This document shows, one piece after another, positions 32,450 to 42,457 of a stretch of DNA of 64,000 nt. The DNA lies in NCBI GenBank assembly GCA_965242665.1, contig OZ251484.1, forward strand, positions 3,410,001-3,474,000, given 5' to 3'. The notes under the pieces are model-generated. The model saw only the letters and a program-made list of their open reading frames with translations, was not told the origin of the DNA and made no database searches. Within the stretch, counting starts at the first letter, position 1; each line of letters starts with the position of its first letter. The translations under genes were made by a program, and so were the position numbers. Origin of the DNA: VXLM01 sp965242665. GTDB lineage: Bacteria; Chloroflexota; Dehalococcoidia; Lucifugimonadales; VXLM01.

Positions 32450-35242
32450 ATGATGGTCAGTGGATCACAATCGACGATGGAAGAAAGGTCCGTGCTCATG
32501 CTGCTGGACGGGCACGCCCTCGTGCACCGTGCGTGGCACGCCATCCAGCAGCCACTCAACGTCGGCTCGACCGGCGAGGAGGTCAGCGCCGTCTTCGGCT
32601 TCGTGAATTCATTCATCCGCAGCGTACAGGATTGGAACCCGACGCACTGCGCGGTCGCATTCGATCTTCCCTCACCGACATTTCGGCATCTCCGCTTTCG
32701 AGAATACAAGGCGCACCGCCCCCCTACTCCGCCGGAGCTGCGGTCGCAATTCGAGCGCGTCCGGCAGTTGGTGGAGATATTCCGGATTCCCGTCTATCAG
32801 TGCGAGGGCTACGAGGCCGACGACGTTCTCGGCACCCTTTGCCGCCAGGCGGAAGAGCACGACATCGACACGGTCATCTTGACGGGAGACACCGACACGC
32901 TCCAGCTCGTGTCGCCCCGGGTCCGCGTGTCGCTGGCGAGCAGCGTACAGAAGGTCTCCGTGTATGACGTAGCGGGGGTGCAAGAGCGGTACGGCGGGCT
33001 TGGCCCGGATGCGGTGGCCGACATCAAAGCGCTTCAAGGCGACTCATCCGACAACATACCGGGCGTACCCGGCATCGGCATAAAGACCGCGATAAACTTG
33101 GTGCGCCAATTCGGGGGCGTCGAGCAAATCATCGACCGCGTCGAGGAGGTCAAGCCGCCAAGGGCCCAAAGGAACATCCGCGACGGCGCAGAGCAGCTCC
33201 GTGAAAGCAAGGTGCTGACGACGATAGTCCGCGACGCGCCGGTCACGCTCGACCTCGAGGCCACTCGGTTCTGGCAGTACGACCGATCGAAGGTAGTCGG
33301 CTTCCTCCGGGAGTTGGAGTTCTCTAGCGTCGTAGACCGCATCCCCTACCCTCCCGGCGGATTGCCGCGGGACGGGCAACAGCCCATGACGATCGACTCG
33401 GACGTCCATGAAGTCGATTACCGTATCGTAGACACCGAGGAGGCGCTTGACGGCTTGGTGTCCGAGATCGGCTCCGTGCAGAGATTCTCGTTCGACACCG
33501 AGACGACGGATGTCGACCCGATGGCCGCAAAGCTCGTTGGCCTGTCGTTCTCGATAGAGCCGCACTCCGGATGGTACGTCCCGGTTGGACACCGGGAGGG
33601 GAGGCAACTTCCCAAGGATCACGTAATCGAAACCCTTCGGCCTCTGTTCCAGAGCGAAACCATCTCGAAAACCGCTCACAACGCCAACTACGATATGACC
33701 ATCCTCGAAAATCATGGGGTCGAGGTGCGGAACGTCACATTCGATACGATGGTCGCGGCGGCCTTGCTGGGACGAAAGAGCGGCGGCCTCAAGCAGCTGG
33801 CGCTCAACGAGCTGGGCATCGAGATGACGAAGCTGACTGACCTGATCGGTACTGGGCGCAATCAGATTACGATCGACGAAGTATCGATCGAGAAGGCGGG
33901 GCGTTACGCCGCGGCCGATTCGGACGTAACAGAGCAACTGCGGCGCTTGTTCCAAGAGGAACTCGACGAGCGCAACTCGGCCCGTCCGATGACGGAAGTG
34001 GAAATGCCGCTCATTCCGGTGCTCGTCCGGATGCAGATGAACGGCGTGTCCATAGACAAGGGCCTGCTCATCCAGATGTCCGAAGAACTGGGTACCGAGA
34101 TGGCGAGTATCCAAGAGAGCATGTATCAAACGGTGGGACATCGGTTCAACCTCAACTCTGCCCAGCAGCTCAGCGACGTGCTGTTCAACCAGCTCCGGCT
34201 CCCGCCGACCAAGAAACGGCAGCGGGGCTTCGCCACGGACGCGTCCTCGCTCGAGAGTCTGAAGAGGATCCTGGACGCGGGCGAGGTAGACAACGTCGAT
34301 CCGAAGGCATATGAGGTGCTCGACCACATTCTGAATTACCGGCAGTTATCCAAGATCAAGTCGACGTATACGGATGCGCTCCCGAGTCTGGTCAACCCGC
34401 ATACCGGACGCATACACACCAGCTACAACCAGACTGGCTCGGCCACTGGCCGCGTTTCGAGCAACGATCCGAACATCCAGAACATTCCCGTTCGGACAGA
34501 GTTGGGCAACCGCGTGCGTACTGGATTCGTTGCCAGAGACTGGCCTTCGCGGATCTTGCTTGGGGCGGATTACTCGCAGATCGAGCTTCGAATTCTGGCG
34601 CACATCTCCCGAGACCCCGCCTTGTTGCAAGCGTTCCATGACGGGCAAGACATCCACGCATCGACCGCGTCACTCGTGTACGGCGTGCCCGTAGACAAGG
34701 TGGACGCGGAGATGCGCCGCATCGCAAAGATCATGAACTTTGGAGTGGTCTACGGCATCAGCCCTTACGGCATCAGCCAGCAGACCGGCTTGAGCGTCGA
34801 CGAAGGCAGGGCGTTCATCGAGACGTATCTGTCCAGCTATCCTGGGATCCGGAACTACATCGACGACATCAAAGCAGAGGCCAGGAGCCAGGGATACGTC
34901 GAGACGCTCATGGGGCGAAAGCGGTATCTGCCGGAGATATCGTCGAGGAACTTTCCTGTGCGGAGCGGGGCCGAACGGGTAGCCATCAACACTCCCATTC
35001 AGGGCACTGCGGCGGACATCATCAAGCTGGCGATGGTCAAGATCCAAAACCGGATGGACGAAATGGGGCTGCAGGCGCTCATGATAATTCAGGTGCACGA
35101 CGAGCTCATCTTCGAGGTTCCAACGAGTGAGATGGAAGACATGCGTTCGATCATCTTGCAGGTCATGCCCAGGGCGTTGGATCTTGCAGTCCCTCTAGAG
35201 GTCGATCTCAAGTCAGGACCGAACTGGGGCCATATGGAGTGA
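32450..35242 (+). CDS. polA: DNA polymerase I
   Basis: Repair and Okazaki-fragment polymerase, 930 residues. The N-terminal 5'-3' exonuclease (VLMLLDGHALVHRAWHAI, CEGYEADDVLGTL, GDSSDNIPGVPGIGIKTA) is complete. The 3'-5' exonuclease domain keeps the acidic DxE motif (FDTETTD) and NYDMTILE, so proofreading is probably active. The polymerase domain has motif A DYSQIELRILAHIS, motif B RRIAKIMNFGVVYGIS and motif C VHDELIFEV. ATG 32450 is chosen as the first in-frame ATG after the -10 box; ATG 32477 is an alternative. The longer frame from 32270 crosses the promoter. Confidence 0.97.
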   Translation: MMVSGSQSTMEERSVLMLLDGHALVHRAWHAIQQPLNVGSTGEEVSAVFGFVNSFIRSVQDWNPTHCAVAFDLPSPTFRHLRFREYKAHRPPTPPELRSQFERVRQLVEIFRIPVYQCEGYEADDVLGTLCRQAEEHDIDTVILTGDTDTLQLVSPRVRVSLASSVQKVSVYDVAGVQERYGGLGPDAVADIKALQGDSSDNIPGVPGIGIKTAINLVRQFGGVEQIIDRVEEVKPPRAQRNIRDGAEQLRESKVLTTIVRDAPVTLDLEATRFWQYDRSKVVGFLRELEFSSVVDRIPYPPGGLPRDGQQPMTIDSDVHEVDYRIVDTEEALDGLVSEIGSVQRFSFDTETTDVDPMAAKLVGLSFSIEPHSGWYVPVGHREGRQLPKDHVIETLRPLFQSETISKTAHNANYDMTILENHGVEVRNVTFDTMVAAALLGRKSGGLKQLALNELGIEMTKLTDLIGTGRNQITIDEVSIEKAGRYAAADSDVTEQLRRLFQEELDERNSARPMTEVEMPLIPVLVRMQMNGVSIDKGLLIQMSEELGTEMASIQESMYQTVGHRFNLNSAQQLSDVLFNQLRLPPTKKRQRGFATDASSLESLKRILDAGEVDNVDPKAYEVLDHILNYRQLSKIKSTYTDALPSLVNPHTGRIHTSYNQTGSATGRVSSNDPNIQNIPVRTELGNRVRTGFVARDWPSRILLGADYSQIELRILAHISRDPALLQAFHDGQDIHASTASLVYGVPVDKVDAEMRRIAKIMNFGVVYGISPYGISQQTGLSVDEGRAFIETYLSSYPGIRNYIDDIKAEARSQGYVETLMGRKRYLPEISSRNFPVRSGAERVAINTPIQGTAADIIKLAMVKIQNRMDEMGLQALMIIQVHDELIFEVPTSEMEDMRSIILQVMPRALDLAVPLEVDLKSGPNWGHME

Positions 35243-35263
35243 AACAGGGAACGTCTCTACTCG

Positions 35264-35292
35264 TTGACACTTTTCGCGGTATTCCCTACCAT
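35264..35292 (+). promoter_or_regulatory. promoter upstream of the greA-like gene
   Basis: TTGACA (35264-35269), 17 bases, TACCAT (35287-35292). The expected start of transcription falls on or beside ATG 35298, the first codon of a 15-residue upstream frame. Confidence 0.7.
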
Positions 35293-35297
35293 AGAAG

Positions 35298-35345
35298 ATG
35301 ACAACGGACATTGAACTGCAGCTGATCAAGCACTGGGAGGTTTGA
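35298..35345 (+). CDS. possible leaderless leader peptide (15 aa) before the greA-like gene
   Basis: MTTDIELQLIKHWEV opens at the predicted first base of the transcript and ends at TGA 35345. Its penultimate codons contain the GGGAGG (35335-35340) that serves as ribosome-binding site for the next gene. Translation of this frame could therefore gate initiation at 35351. Only position supports it. Confidence 0.35.
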   Translation: MTTDIELQLIKHWEV

Positions 35346-35350
35346 GCATC

Positions 35351-36181
35351 TTGAGCGAAAACACCGACTCGCTAACGGTTGGAGCTGTTCACGAACAGTA
35401 CGTGCGCAGCGTGAGGGCCAAAGACGGGCAAGAGAACGAATCGAGCAACAGGGTATGGCAATTCGTCCGGGAGTTGGGCGAGGGGCGCAAGATGTCCGAC
35501 ATCAGGGGGCATGAGGTTGAGAAATACGGCAAGCAGTTCAACGGCGCGCTCCAATCGGCCGACGGGTTGCAAGCGATAAAGGACTTCCTCAGGTACGCCG
35601 ACAAGAGGAAGCATACCCGGCCCGACCCGAAGGGCAAGTACAACCTGGCCAATCAGTTGCGAATTCCTCGGGCGAAATCACAGCCGAAATCGACGTCCGC
35701 AAGCCGGAGGCAAGCGTCGGACGTCATCGAACTTACCCCTGAAGGACATCAGTCCCTCGTCGCCGAATTGAATGATCTGAAAGCGCAGCGCGGTCCGATA
35801 GCGGAGCAGATTCGGAAGGCGGCGGCAGACAAAGACGTGCGCGAGAACGCGCCCTTGGAAGCCGCTCGAGAACACCAAGGACAGGTGGAAGCGCGCATCC
35901 GAGAGATAGAGAACACCCTGGAGACCGTGGAAATCGTCGACCCGTCTGCACGCAAGAAGGCCGTGGTCCAGATGGGGTCGCGGGTGCTGCTCAAGGATCT
36001 GGAGTCGAAACGCGAGATCCAATATACGATCGTCAGCGCGTTGGAAGCCAAGCCATTGGAAGGGAAGATGTCGGACAAGTCGCCTGTTGGGGAGAAAGTC
36101 ATCAACCGCCGTGAAGGGGCGAAAGTCGAAGTCAGTACCCCGGGCGGCAAAATCACGTACTTGATACTCAAGGTGTCGTAA
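35351..36181 (+). CDS. greA: GreA-type transcription elongation factor with long N-terminal extension
   Basis: Gre factors enter the RNA polymerase secondary channel and stimulate RNA cleavage. Here the GreA homology covers only the last ~152 residues: the coiled coil with tip acidic residues in DKDVRENAPLEAAREHQ (the DxxEN pattern) and the C-terminal FKBP-like domain (SPVGEKVINRREGAKVEVSTP). The first ~125 residues are extra and partly resemble the helical SAM-like core-binding domain of integrases (VHEQYVRSVRAKDG, AIKDFLRYADK). TTG 35351 is preferred because GGGAGG lies 10 bases upstream; TTG 35342 is closer than normal. A role as a Gre-like factor with an added partner-binding domain is inferred. 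Confidence 0.75.
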   Translation: MSENTDSLTVGAVHEQYVRSVRAKDGQENESSNRVWQFVRELGEGRKMSDIRGHEVEKYGKQFNGALQSADGLQAIKDFLRYADKRKHTRPDPKGKYNLANQLRIPRAKSQPKSTSASRRQASDVIELTPEGHQSLVAELNDLKAQRGPIAEQIRKAAADKDVRENAPLEAAREHQGQVEARIREIENTLETVEIVDPSARKKAVVQMGSRVLLKDLESKREIQYTIVSALEAKPLEGKMSDKSPVGEKVINRREGAKVEVSTPGGKITYLILKVS

Positions 36182-36317
36182 GTTGCCGACGCGCGAGCCA
36201 AACCGCCGCGCGGTGACGCCTGCAAGACCTTCCTACCGCTGGGGCGGGTTTCGGCCTCCTTTTTCGACGTTCGGAACGCTTCTCCATAGGTCATCGAGAT
36301 GACCCGCAAACGCAGTC

Positions 36318-39212
36318 GTGCTTACTCAAGGGGCTAACGGGGACAATCGGGCGCTGATCGAGGAGTTGCGGCGCAGCGTCGACGGGGACGTGCGCGCAGA
36401 CCGGATGACCCGCCTGCTGTACAGCACCGACGCGAGCATCTATCAGGTCGAGCCGATAGCGGTCGTCATGCCGCGGACGGCCGACGACGTCGCTGCGGTC
36501 GTGACGACCGCCTACAAGAACAACGTCCCAGTGCTGCCGCGCGGAGGAGGGACGAGCCTCGCAGGGCAGACCGTAAACCGCGCGGTCGTCATCGACTTCT
36601 CCAAGCATATGCACAAGGTGCTGGAAGTCAACGCAGAGGAGCGCTGGGCGCGCACGCAGCCTGGCATCATCCTCGACGAGTTGAACGCGCGCATCCGAGA
36701 TACTGGGCTGATGTTCGCGCCCGATCCGAGCACGAGCAACCGAGGGAACGTCGGAGGGGCGCTGGGCAACAACTCTTGCGGCGCGCACTCGATCGTCTGG
36801 GGCAAGACGGTGGACAACACCCGCGAGATCTCCGTCGTCCTGGCGAACGGGAAAACTGCGGTATTCGGACAGTCAGAGGGTGACACGCTCGACGCCAAGC
36901 GGCGCCTGCCTGGTCTCGAAGGCGATATCTATCGGAGTCTCGACGCGATTGGGAGGAGCGCCCGCGACGAAGTCATCGAGCGGTATCCAACTATCCAGCG
37001 GCGCGTATCAGGGTACAACCTGGACGAGCTCATAGACGCCAACAGCCTCGACCTCGCGCGGTTCGTCGTCGGATCGGAAGGCACGCTTGCGACCGTGACC
37101 GAGTGCGTCCTGAAACTGGTTCCATCCCCCAAGTTCACGGGACTAGCCGTCATCCACTTCAGGGAGTTGATCGAGTCGATGGAGGCCACGGTTACCGCCT
37201 TGGAGTTGAACCCCGCCGCGGTCGAGCACATTGGAAGCATGATCCTGAGACAGGCTCAAACGAACTTGGAATACTCTCGGATGACCGGATTCATCGACGG
37301 TCATCCAAATTCCTTGTTGGTCGTCGAGTTCACCGGCGATTCGGAGTCGGAGGTGAGATCGAAGATCGACGCTTGCGTGGATCTCATGGGAAAGCGTAGA
37401 CAGGGGTACTCTGCGAGAAAACTCACATCCCCCTCGGAGCAGTCGATGGTGTGGAACGTCAGGAAGGCGGGCCTGGGTCTGATGATGAACGCGCCGGGCG
37501 ATGCCAAGCCGCTGCCGTTCGTCGAGGATACGGCAGTTTCGCCAGAGGCACTGCCGCGGTTCGTCCAGCGGTTCGAGGAGATCGTAAAGGCGCACGACAC
37601 ATCCGCGGGATACTACGGGCACGCCAGCGTCGGGTGTTTGCACATTCGCCCGCTCGTAGACCTCAAACGACGAGATGGAGTGGAGAAGATGGCGTCCATT
37701 GCGGACGCCGTGAGCGATCTGGTGTTGGAATTCGGCGGCTCGATGAGCGGCGAACACGGGGATGGGCGCGCGCGCAGCGGGTGGAACGAGAAGATGTTCG
37801 GCCCGAAGATCTATGAAGCATTCCGGCAGGTCAAGCGCGCCTTCGATCCCGCAGGCATTATGAATCCCGGCAACATCGTCGACGCCCCGCCGATGACCGA
37901 CAACCTCAAGATTAGCCCGACGTACCGAGCGACTCAGTTCGAGACCGGCTTCCAATTCGCGCAGGAGGGAGGCTTTGCGCACGCGGTAGAAATGTGCAAC
38001 GGACAAGGCGCTTGCCGGAAGTTGACTGGGACGATGTGTCCGTCGTACATGGTGACCCGCGATGAGGAGCACTCGACGCGCGGGCGCGCCAACGCCTTGC
38101 GCTCGGCTATGTCGGGCGCTCTGCCAGTCGACTCCATGTCCGGAGATCGGCTCCGCGACGTGCTGGATCTGTGCTTGGAGTGCAAGGGATGCAAGGCCGA
38201 ATGCCCTTCGAACGTGGACATGGCGAAACTCAAGTATGAGTTCTCCCATCGCTATCACCAGGTGAACGGCTACTCGCTTCGAAATCGGTTGATGGCCAAC
38301 GTGAGCGCGTTTGGACGGATCGGTTCGTTCCTCGCCCCCCTCTCGAATTGGGCAATGAGGTCGTCCATCTTCAAAGATGCAGCGGAGAATCTCGCCGGCA
38401 TAGACCACCGACGATCGTTGCCGCCGTTCGCACCACAAACCTTTTCCCAATGGTTTCGCGCTCGCGGCGGCCCGCGCATACGCGGGAATGCTGCGAAGAG
38501 AGTAATCCTCTTCCCTGATACATTTACGGAGTACAACGAGCCGAATCTCGGACGCGCCGCGGTGAAGGTCATCGAACATATGGGGTACGAAGTCGTCGCG
38601 CCGCGTCGGCTGGTGTGCTGCGGGCGCCCAATGCTCTCCAAGGGGATGCTCGGAGCCGCCAAACGCAACGCCGCGAAGAACGTCGCCGCGGTACTGCCGC
38701 TCGTGCGGCAGGGAGCGAAGCTCGTCGGACTGGAGCCGAGCTGCATCTTGAGCTTCCGAGACGATTACGTCGACTTGCTCGGCGGAGCGGACGCGAAGGC
38801 GGTATCGGAGAGCACGATGCTCATCGAGGAGTTCGTGCTGCACGCGCAGGCCAACGACGGCGCATCCATCCAGTACTCCCACGCCCCAAGCCGCGTTCTG
38901 CTGCACGGCCATTGCCACCAAAAAGCTCTCGTCGGCACGGCGCCGGCGATGCAGGCTCTCTCGCAGCTGCCAGGATGTGACGTCTCAGAGATACGATCCG
39001 GATGCTGCGGGATGGCGGGGTCGTTCGGACTCGAATCGGAGCATTACGACATCTCCATGAAGATCGGCGAACAAAGCTTGTTTCCCTCGATCCGCAAGCA
39101 AGAAGGCGAGTTCACCGTCGTCACCGAGGGGGCATCCTGCCGTCATCAGATCAAGGACGGCGCCGGTGTGAAGGCGAAGCACTTGGTAGAGGTGCTTGCG
39201 GAGTCGATCTAA
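36318..39212 (+). CDS. FAD-linked oxidase with C-terminal Fe-S (GlcD/GlcF-like) domains
   Basis: A 964-residue fusion of an FAD-binding oxidoreductase (VAAVVTTAYKNNVPVLPRGGGTSLAGQTV, SNRGNVGGALGNNSCG, GSEGTLATVTE, GSMSGEHGDGRARS) with ferredoxin-like clusters (CNGQGACRKLTGTMCPSY and CLECKGCKAECPSNVDMA). A CCG-type domain follows (RLVCCGRPMLSKG, LHGHCHQKALVG, SGCCGMAGSFG). This layout matches YdiJ-type D-2-hydroxyacid dehydrogenases that feed electrons from D-lactate or similar acids into the membrane chain. It starts with GTG 36318 and has no close partner gene. It performs in one chain what glcDEF (48598-52720) split over three. Confidence 0.92.
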   Translation: MLTQGANGDNRALIEELRRSVDGDVRADRMTRLLYSTDASIYQVEPIAVVMPRTADDVAAVVTTAYKNNVPVLPRGGGTSLAGQTVNRAVVIDFSKHMHKVLEVNAEERWARTQPGIILDELNARIRDTGLMFAPDPSTSNRGNVGGALGNNSCGAHSIVWGKTVDNTREISVVLANGKTAVFGQSEGDTLDAKRRLPGLEGDIYRSLDAIGRSARDEVIERYPTIQRRVSGYNLDELIDANSLDLARFVVGSEGTLATVTECVLKLVPSPKFTGLAVIHFRELIESMEATVTALELNPAAVEHIGSMILRQAQTNLEYSRMTGFIDGHPNSLLVVEFTGDSESEVRSKIDACVDLMGKRRQGYSARKLTSPSEQSMVWNVRKAGLGLMMNAPGDAKPLPFVEDTAVSPEALPRFVQRFEEIVKAHDTSAGYYGHASVGCLHIRPLVDLKRRDGVEKMASIADAVSDLVLEFGGSMSGEHGDGRARSGWNEKMFGPKIYEAFRQVKRAFDPAGIMNPGNIVDAPPMTDNLKISPTYRATQFETGFQFAQEGGFAHAVEMCNGQGACRKLTGTMCPSYMVTRDEEHSTRGRANALRSAMSGALPVDSMSGDRLRDVLDLCLECKGCKAECPSNVDMAKLKYEFSHRYHQVNGYSLRNRLMANVSAFGRIGSFLAPLSNWAMRSSIFKDAAENLAGIDHRRSLPPFAPQTFSQWFRARGGPRIRGNAAKRVILFPDTFTEYNEPNLGRAAVKVIEHMGYEVVAPRRLVCCGRPMLSKGMLGAAKRNAAKNVAAVLPLVRQGAKLVGLEPSCILSFRDDYVDLLGGADAKAVSESTMLIEEFVLHAQANDGASIQYSHAPSRVLLHGHCHQKALVGTAPAMQALSQLPGCDVSEIRSGCCGMAGSFGLESEHYDISMKIGEQSLFPSIRKQEGEFTVVTEGASCRHQIKDGAGVKAKHLVEVLAESI

Positions 39213-39272
39213 CCGTATCGGGAATTCTTGCGGATGCGGGAATCCGTATGAACACGCGGAACCTGCTGCCCC

Positions 39273-42176
39273 CTACACTACGAGCGCAGCGCCAGATGGA
39301 CGCGCCTTCCCACCGTGCACCGACGGCTCCGCGCACCACTTGGCCGCGAGGCCGCGCACTGCTTCGTACACGCCCTCATCGAACCCCAACAGATCGCACA
39401 CGACGCGCCGATCCAACAGCGCGCGGTTTGGGTCTGCGTCCGCGAGGTAGGCGGGCATAAACTCCTTGTCTCGGAACTCGTCGAATATAGATCCGGTGGT
39501 TGCAAGCTGCTCGTCTGTGAGTGTGCGGAAGTCGAGGACGGGGAGAGTCTCAGCGGAGCGGATGCTTACCGTCCCCTTACTCGACTGCTGCCGGCTGGAG
39601 TGCCACCACCAGCACAACAGACCGAGGGTGCAGTTGCCCCATACGGTAAAGGCGTAGTCAAGCCGCTCATCTGCAAAGATGACGTTCGGCCACATGCTGC
39701 CACCGAGCGATTCCCGTTCCGTAAATGCAACGGCGAGCGGTTGGGACCCGAACGTGAAGCCAGTGTTTAGATGAGCACGGCTTCTCGTGGCCCAAACCTC
39801 GCTCGATTTCGCTTCCATGCCGGGCCTCACAACCAGATCCGAATCGGGTTCGCATATCATCCGCGTTTCCTTGCTGGCATTGTGGTTCCACAGCGCAGGA
39901 TAGGTAGCCGTCGGGTTGGGAGGAAACTTGTCGAACGGGCCGCGCGGTTTGGGCCCGGTTATGTCGCGGCTCAGAATACCAAGGTTACCCACAGCACCCA
40001 ACGAGGCTATGGACAGATCCATGCCTGCCGATTGGCCAGGCAGCCAGAGTTTGGAGTGCGAGAGGGTGTAGGCGGTCTGCGCCAGGGAGTAGTCGCTGAT
40101 TCGGACGCTGCCCCAACTCTCTCCGGTTTGGAGTATGGGGGCAGTCAACACTTCTCCAACTGCGTCGTCTCCAACCACGAGGCGTTCGCCGCCGTACGGT
40201 CCGTCCTCGAGCCGCCGGATGCGCTCGCGGTCGATGATGCTCTGCGCTACGGCGCTTGCCTGAGCGAACCCGTGCGGCCTGCGGCGAAGGGATATGAAAT
40301 CCGCCCGACCCGACATAGGCTCCCCTTCCTTTCGCTTGCGCGCAACGACCAGACACTCCGCCATTCCAGTATCCGACGAGAATGACATATCTTTGCCGTT
40401 GGCGGCGATGCTCAAGACGGTCAAGTCGACGTACTCTCTAGCGAGCATTCGCCGGAAATTCTGCCAGGACAGCCCGGCGGCCGCGGACAACGGCAAGACG
40501 AGCGCCAACACGCCGCCGGGCTTCAGCTTCTTATGCGCCAATGCCGCGAACGCGGAGGAGATGCCCGCGTTGCCATGGTAGCAAGTGCCCTTGCCGAACT
40601 CATTGATCCGCTTGCCCATGGCGGTTTGGTCGGCGGGCGTTGCGTCGAAGGCGGCAAAGGCCGGATTCGTTATATCGGCGTGCGCTCCCTCGTGATTCGT
40701 GGCGCGCGTAAACGGCGGATTCATTATCACAAGGTCGAATCCTTCGTCCGGCACATCCACGACTATGTGCGAGGCAGTCTCTTCACCGCTGCTCCCGGTA
40801 CGCATTGCAGGGTCTGCAGGGTTGAAATTCGTCATCATCGCCTCGGATCGAAGCAATTCGAGGGACCCGATGGCGACGGAGTCATCCTCCTGCTTTCCGT
40901 ACCGTGGAGTGTAGAGGCGGGCGTTGCCGAACCTGACGTTTGGATGAAAGCCCGCCAGGGTGGCGCCGGTAATGTGGATGGCGGAGGGCATGACGTCGCA
41001 TCCGTAGAGCACTTCCTCCATCATCACCGCATGAAGCGCAGCTGGGTCGCCCCCCGCGCGTTCGTGGCGCGCCGACATCTGCTCGTACACCGCGGACAGC
41101 AGCGCGCCCGTCCCGCACGCCAGATCGGCGACGCGCATCTCTCCAATGGCATCCGCGTCCGCCCAGTCCGTACCGCTCATCTTTGCGGCGGCAAGCCGCG
41201 CCAACAGAGCCGCCGAGGACGGAAGCGTGTAGAAGGTTGCGAGATACTTGCGGTCGGCGATGAGGCGCTGGAACACTCGCCCGGTCAGATCGTGGGCGTT
41301 GTCCACTCCGGCGGCGTTTACTTCTGCGGCTGTGTAATGGAGTCTGCGGAGGAGCTGGGCAGCGTCCCCGGCGGGAAGATGCCTGATGATGTCTCTAGCA
41401 ATAGCGAAGATGGGCCAGTAGTTGATGTCCAAGATGTAACGCCAGGTTTCCAGTATCTCGCGCTTCGGGTCGGTCGCGCCGCTCCCGCATATGAGGTCCA
41501 ACGGCCTGACACCCTGATACATGCCCGTCAACCGCTCATGGAACACCATGGCGTTGGTCACGATGGCGCATGCCATGCGGCGCGTCTGGGGAACGTTCGA
41601 CATGCCGAGCAGACGCGCTATCCAAATAGGGACGAAGGGGCGGGTCTCGTCCATTTTGTCCAACAAGGCTGCGCCGCCGTCGATGCCTTCCACCATCACC
41701 TTGGTCGCGGCCTCCACTGCTTTCGACGGCACGGACACCAAGTGGACGAAGTCCGCAAGGTCGCTCACCGACCCGCTCAGCCAGCCAGACTCGGGGAAGC
41801 GGCTCTCGCCCGGGTCGGAATAGAGCGCGCAGAATGACAGGCGGGCATCGGCCAGGGCAACGCGTAGATCGTCGGAATCGGCCACGTCGTCTGGATAACG
41901 GAGGGCGATGACTGCCTCGACCTTGCGCCGCCCATCGACGACGTCGAGTCCAAGTCGTGATGCGGCCTCCGCTTCCACGTTTCGCGCGGGATCGTACTCC
42001 GCTTCGATGACCACAGGGGAGCGGCCCGGCTCCGTGATGATGATGTCTGGCTGGAGTCCGGGGCGATTGACGACCGGACGGACGGTTTCCGAACGCACGT
42101 CGCAGGAGCGCAGCATCCCCTGCAACAGCGCGCCCAAGGTGCTGTTGGCGCTCCGTTCGGTCTGTCTAGGCACCAT
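39273..42176 (-). CDS. large N6-adenine DNA methylase with nuclease-like N-terminus (type IIG-like)
   Basis: A 967-residue protein with a gamma-type methyltransferase core: SAM motif DLACGTG (351-357) and catalytic NPPF (486-489). The N-terminal 100 residues contain PD (43-44) and E58-A-E60 in SPVVIEAEYDP, which resembles a PD-(D/E)xK nuclease site with Glu where Lys is usual. A long C-terminal part could hold the target-recognition domain. A single chain with nuclease, methylase and specificity parts is the type IIG/BREX-like arrangement, but nuclease activity is unproven. It stands alone: FAD oxidase converges on it and a DHDPS-like gene is divergent. Confidence 0.82.
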   Translation of the reverse strand: MVPRQTERSANSTLGALLQGMLRSCDVRSETVRPVVNRPGLQPDIIITEPGRSPVVIEAEYDPARNVEAEAASRLGLDVVDGRRKVEAVIALRYPDDVADSDDLRVALADARLSFCALYSDPGESRFPESGWLSGSVSDLADFVHLVSVPSKAVEAATKVMVEGIDGGAALLDKMDETRPFVPIWIARLLGMSNVPQTRRMACAIVTNAMVFHERLTGMYQGVRPLDLICGSGATDPKREILETWRYILDINYWPIFAIARDIIRHLPAGDAAQLLRRLHYTAAEVNAAGVDNAHDLTGRVFQRLIADRKYLATFYTLPSSAALLARLAAAKMSGTDWADADAIGEMRVADLACGTGALLSAVYEQMSARHERAGGDPAALHAVMMEEVLYGCDVMPSAIHITGATLAGFHPNVRFGNARLYTPRYGKQEDDSVAIGSLELLRSEAMMTNFNPADPAMRTGSSGEETASHIVVDVPDEGFDLVIMNPPFTRATNHEGAHADITNPAFAAFDATPADQTAMGKRINEFGKGTCYHGNAGISSAFAALAHKKLKPGGVLALVLPLSAAAGLSWQNFRRMLAREYVDLTVLSIAANGKDMSFSSDTGMAECLVVARKRKEGEPMSGRADFISLRRRPHGFAQASAVAQSIIDRERIRRLEDGPYGGERLVVGDDAVGEVLTAPILQTGESWGSVRISDYSLAQTAYTLSHSKLWLPGQSAGMDLSIASLGAVGNLGILSRDITGPKPRGPFDKFPPNPTATYPALWNHNASKETRMICEPDSDLVVRPGMEAKSSEVWATRSRAHLNTGFTFGSQPLAVAFTERESLGGSMWPNVIFADERLDYAFTVWGNCTLGLLCWWWHSSRQQSSKGTVSIRSAETLPVLDFRTLTDEQLATTGSIFDEFRDKEFMPAYLADADPNRALLDRRVVCDLLGFDEGVYEAVRGLAAKWCAEPSVHGGKARPSGAALVV

Positions 42177-42396
42177 GGATATATCCTACCAGATGTTCCG
42201 TATCCTGCCATTCGGCGCGCGGGTATTCTCTGCGCGCAGTGGTATGCGAATGGGATGGGGCTCTTATGAGTCCTGCCTCGGTATAGGGACGAGGGGGTCT
42301 TGGCGGGAAGGACGATTGCGGCTTGGGGAGTTTCCATTTGGGTGACAAGGTACGACTATGATAGCCCTTTGGTTCTTTCCCGTCGCATTGGGTCGA

Positions 42397-42425
42397 TTGA
42401 CTCCTCTCCTTCATGCGAATACACT
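42397..42425 (+). promoter_or_regulatory. promoter of the DHDPS-family gene
   Basis: TTGACT (42397-42402), 17 bases, TACACT (42420-42425), then about 25 bases to ATG 42458 with a GGAGG between. Confidence 0.6.
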
Positions 42426-42457
42426 TCACTCAGACCGTGAGATTGGAGGCGAGCTGC

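Noticed and set aside
33044..34327. 427-codon open frame on the minus strand
   Set aside because: Antisense to polA; low complexity and no motif.
37143..38921. 592-codon open frame on the minus strand
   Set aside because: Antisense to the FAD/Fe-S oxidase gene, with no recognisable domain.
40533..41837. 434-codon open frame on the plus strand
   Set aside because: Antisense to the large methylase; no ribosome-binding site or family match.
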